The notes under the pieces are model-generated. The model had not been told where the DNA came from. It saw only the letters and a program-made list of their open reading frames with translations, and made no database searches. Both the position numbers and the translations under genes were made by a program. Shown here one piece after another: positions 51,671 through 52,507 of a stretch of DNA of 52,507 bases. How positions within the stretch are numbered: the stretch's first letter is position 1; every line of letters starts with the position of its first letter. Origin of the DNA: DATJPD01 sp036394195 (GTDB lineage Bacteria > Pseudomonadota > Alphaproteobacteria > CACIAM-22H2); NCBI GenBank assembly GCA_036394195.1, contig DASWFO010000146.1:1-52507 (forward strand), in the 5' to 3' direction.

Positions 51671-52507
51671 ATGCCCAGCGGGTTTCGGCAAAGACTGACA
51701 ATTCCGCAATTCGCGGCCGTGATCCAGTTCAACTGGAACGATCCCGCGGAACTCGCCGAAATCCAAGAGGCGCTGCCCGATGACGCCGCCGCCGACGACC
51801 TGCGTGAGTCGGTGACGGGACGGCTGGCGAAGCTCAAGGCCGAGGAGGGGGGGAAGGTCGTCGTGGCATCGCGCTCGCACCGCCGGCTCAATCTCAAACA
51901 GCTCGTGACCTTGTCCGAGGTGTACTGGGACGATCCGGCCAAGCTGGCCGAGATTCTCGACGCGCTGCGCGCCCGGCTGGAGCCGGAGGCCGACGCGCTG
52001 TTCCGGTCGGTCGCGCGGCGCATCGATCTGCTGAAGAGCGATCCGAAGGCCGCCGCGGCCGAGCGGCCGCCTGGCGAGGCGGAACGGGCGGCCGGCGCCG
52101 CGCCGGACGCATCGACGGAGCCGATCGAGACGGCCGCCGCGGCCGACAAGCGCCGGCGTGTCCCCGTCTTCGTGCTCGCGGGCGTGGTCGCCGCCGCGGC
52201 CGCGGCGTGGGTCCTGTGGCCGAGCGAGAAGGACCGCGACGCCGACGCGGTTGCTAAGCCGGGTGCCGAGGTCCTGGCGGAGGGCGAGCGGCCGGAGGAC
52301 CAACCCAAGCCACCGGGCGAGGCGGCGGCGCCGCTCACATCTGTCCCGCCGCGACCAGCACCGGCAGACCGCGCGCCGCTATCGCCGGTCGGCGGTGCAA
52401 ACACGCGCGCCGACTCCGAAACAGAAACGGGGGCGGGACGGGCCGGTGCCGGACGCGGGGCCGCGATCCGGGACGAGCCCGACATCCATGAGGCGCCACC
52501 CGCCGGC
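51671..52507 (+). CDS. Membrane-anchored protein with duplicated helical motif (3' partial)
   Basis: The frame from the ATG at 51671 is open for 279 codons to the window edge without a stop. Two related segments occur: FNWNDPAELAEIQEAL (19-34) and VYWDDPAKLAEILDAL (about 87-102), each followed by a charged helix. A basic stretch (DKRRR) and one hydrophobic helix (about 161-180) follow, then a Pro/Ala/Glu-rich tail reaching the edge. A single-pass protein with a cytoplasmic helical domain and an extended outer region is likely. Not recognised. The ribosome site GGGAACACGGGA is modest. It diverges from the phosphatase gene. Confidence 0.68.
   Translation, partial: MPSGFRQRLTIPQFAAVIQFNWNDPAELAEIQEALPDDAAADDLRESVTGRLAKLKAEEGGKVVVASRSHRRLNLKQLVTLSEVYWDDPAKLAEILDALRARLEPEADALFRSVARRIDLLKSDPKAAAAERPPGEAERAAGAAPDASTEPIETAAAADKRRRVPVFVLAGVVAAAAAAWVLWPSEKDRDADAVAKPGAEVLAEGERPEDQPKPPGEAAAPLTSVPPRPAPADRAPLSPVGGANTRADSETETGAGRAGAGRGAAIRDEPDIHEAPPAG

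Noticed and set aside
51592..52485. Long N-terminal extension of the inositol-phosphatase frame
   Set aside because: Family similarity begins at the ATG at 51591. The extension is Ser/Ala/Arg-rich and antisense to the plus-strand gene starting at 51671.
1..52507. Search for tRNA, rRNA, insertion sequences and integrases
   Set aside because: No cloverleaf with CCA-type ends, conserved rRNA segment, transposase DDE motif or integrase was recognised by eye; an RNA-gene scan would settle this.

Overview
The window is GC-rich and tightly packed, with 49 protein genes placed on both strands and one clear gene remnant. No rRNA, tRNA, CRISPR array, transposase or phage gene was found. A chromosome of an aerobic, motile alphaproteobacterium (Rhodospirillales or Hyphomicrobiales type) fits best. 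The reasons are a PhyR-type sigma-like protein (general stress response of Alphaproteobacteria), a CheZ-like phosphatase, HAMP-array hybrid kinases, many ABC solute-binding proteins, Tat signals and very high third-position GC. The genus cannot be fixed by eye.

Layout. (1) 1-7173: two adjacent hybrid histidine kinases, the first cut by the window edge inside a near-identical HAMP repeat array, followed by a TAXI-type solute-binding protein with no export signal. (2) 7189-15801: a GNAT acetyltransferase, a PhyR-like protein without a receiver, release factor 3, an ABC-F protein and two convergent glycosyltransferases (GT-B type, and TPR plus GT41 type). (3) 16018-20103: an apparent operon of a fused ABC transporter with altered ATPase motifs and repeat insertions, a cyclic-nucleotide-binding protein and a CheZ-like phosphatase, closed by a strong hairpin. 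(4) 20233-24121: a complete putrescine-type ABC transporter, potF-G-H-I order. (5) 24123-33000: small proteins, two solute-binding proteins without transporters, a class II aldolase, two MFS exporters and tandem DoxX proteins. (6) 33117-40058: a run of tandem paralogue pairs (Tat-exported alpha/beta hydrolases, small lipoproteins, Gly/His-rich secreted proteins) plus an FAD monooxygenase whose second copy has decayed to a 185-bp remnant. (7) 40079-49556: a probable catabolic and uptake cluster, consisting of a GST, a Rieske dioxygenase alpha/beta pair, a FlK-like thioesterase, an isochorismatase-family amidohydrolase, a NodB-fold deacetylase and a TauABC-like importer with two tandem binding proteins. 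It is bracketed by two PEBP (YbhB/YbcL) proteins. (8) 49660-52507: a patatin phospholipase, an inositol-monophosphatase-family enzyme and a 3'-truncated membrane protein.

How it fits together (inference). The first 20 kb looks like signalling and motility control, the middle like polyamine uptake, and the right half like import and breakdown of an unidentified, probably nitrogen-containing aromatic or carboxylate compound. No classical DNA-binding regulator accompanies the catabolic genes. The most unusual items are the altered ABC protein joined to a cNMP sensor and CheZ, the receiver-less PhyR, and the duplicated and partly decayed paralogue block.
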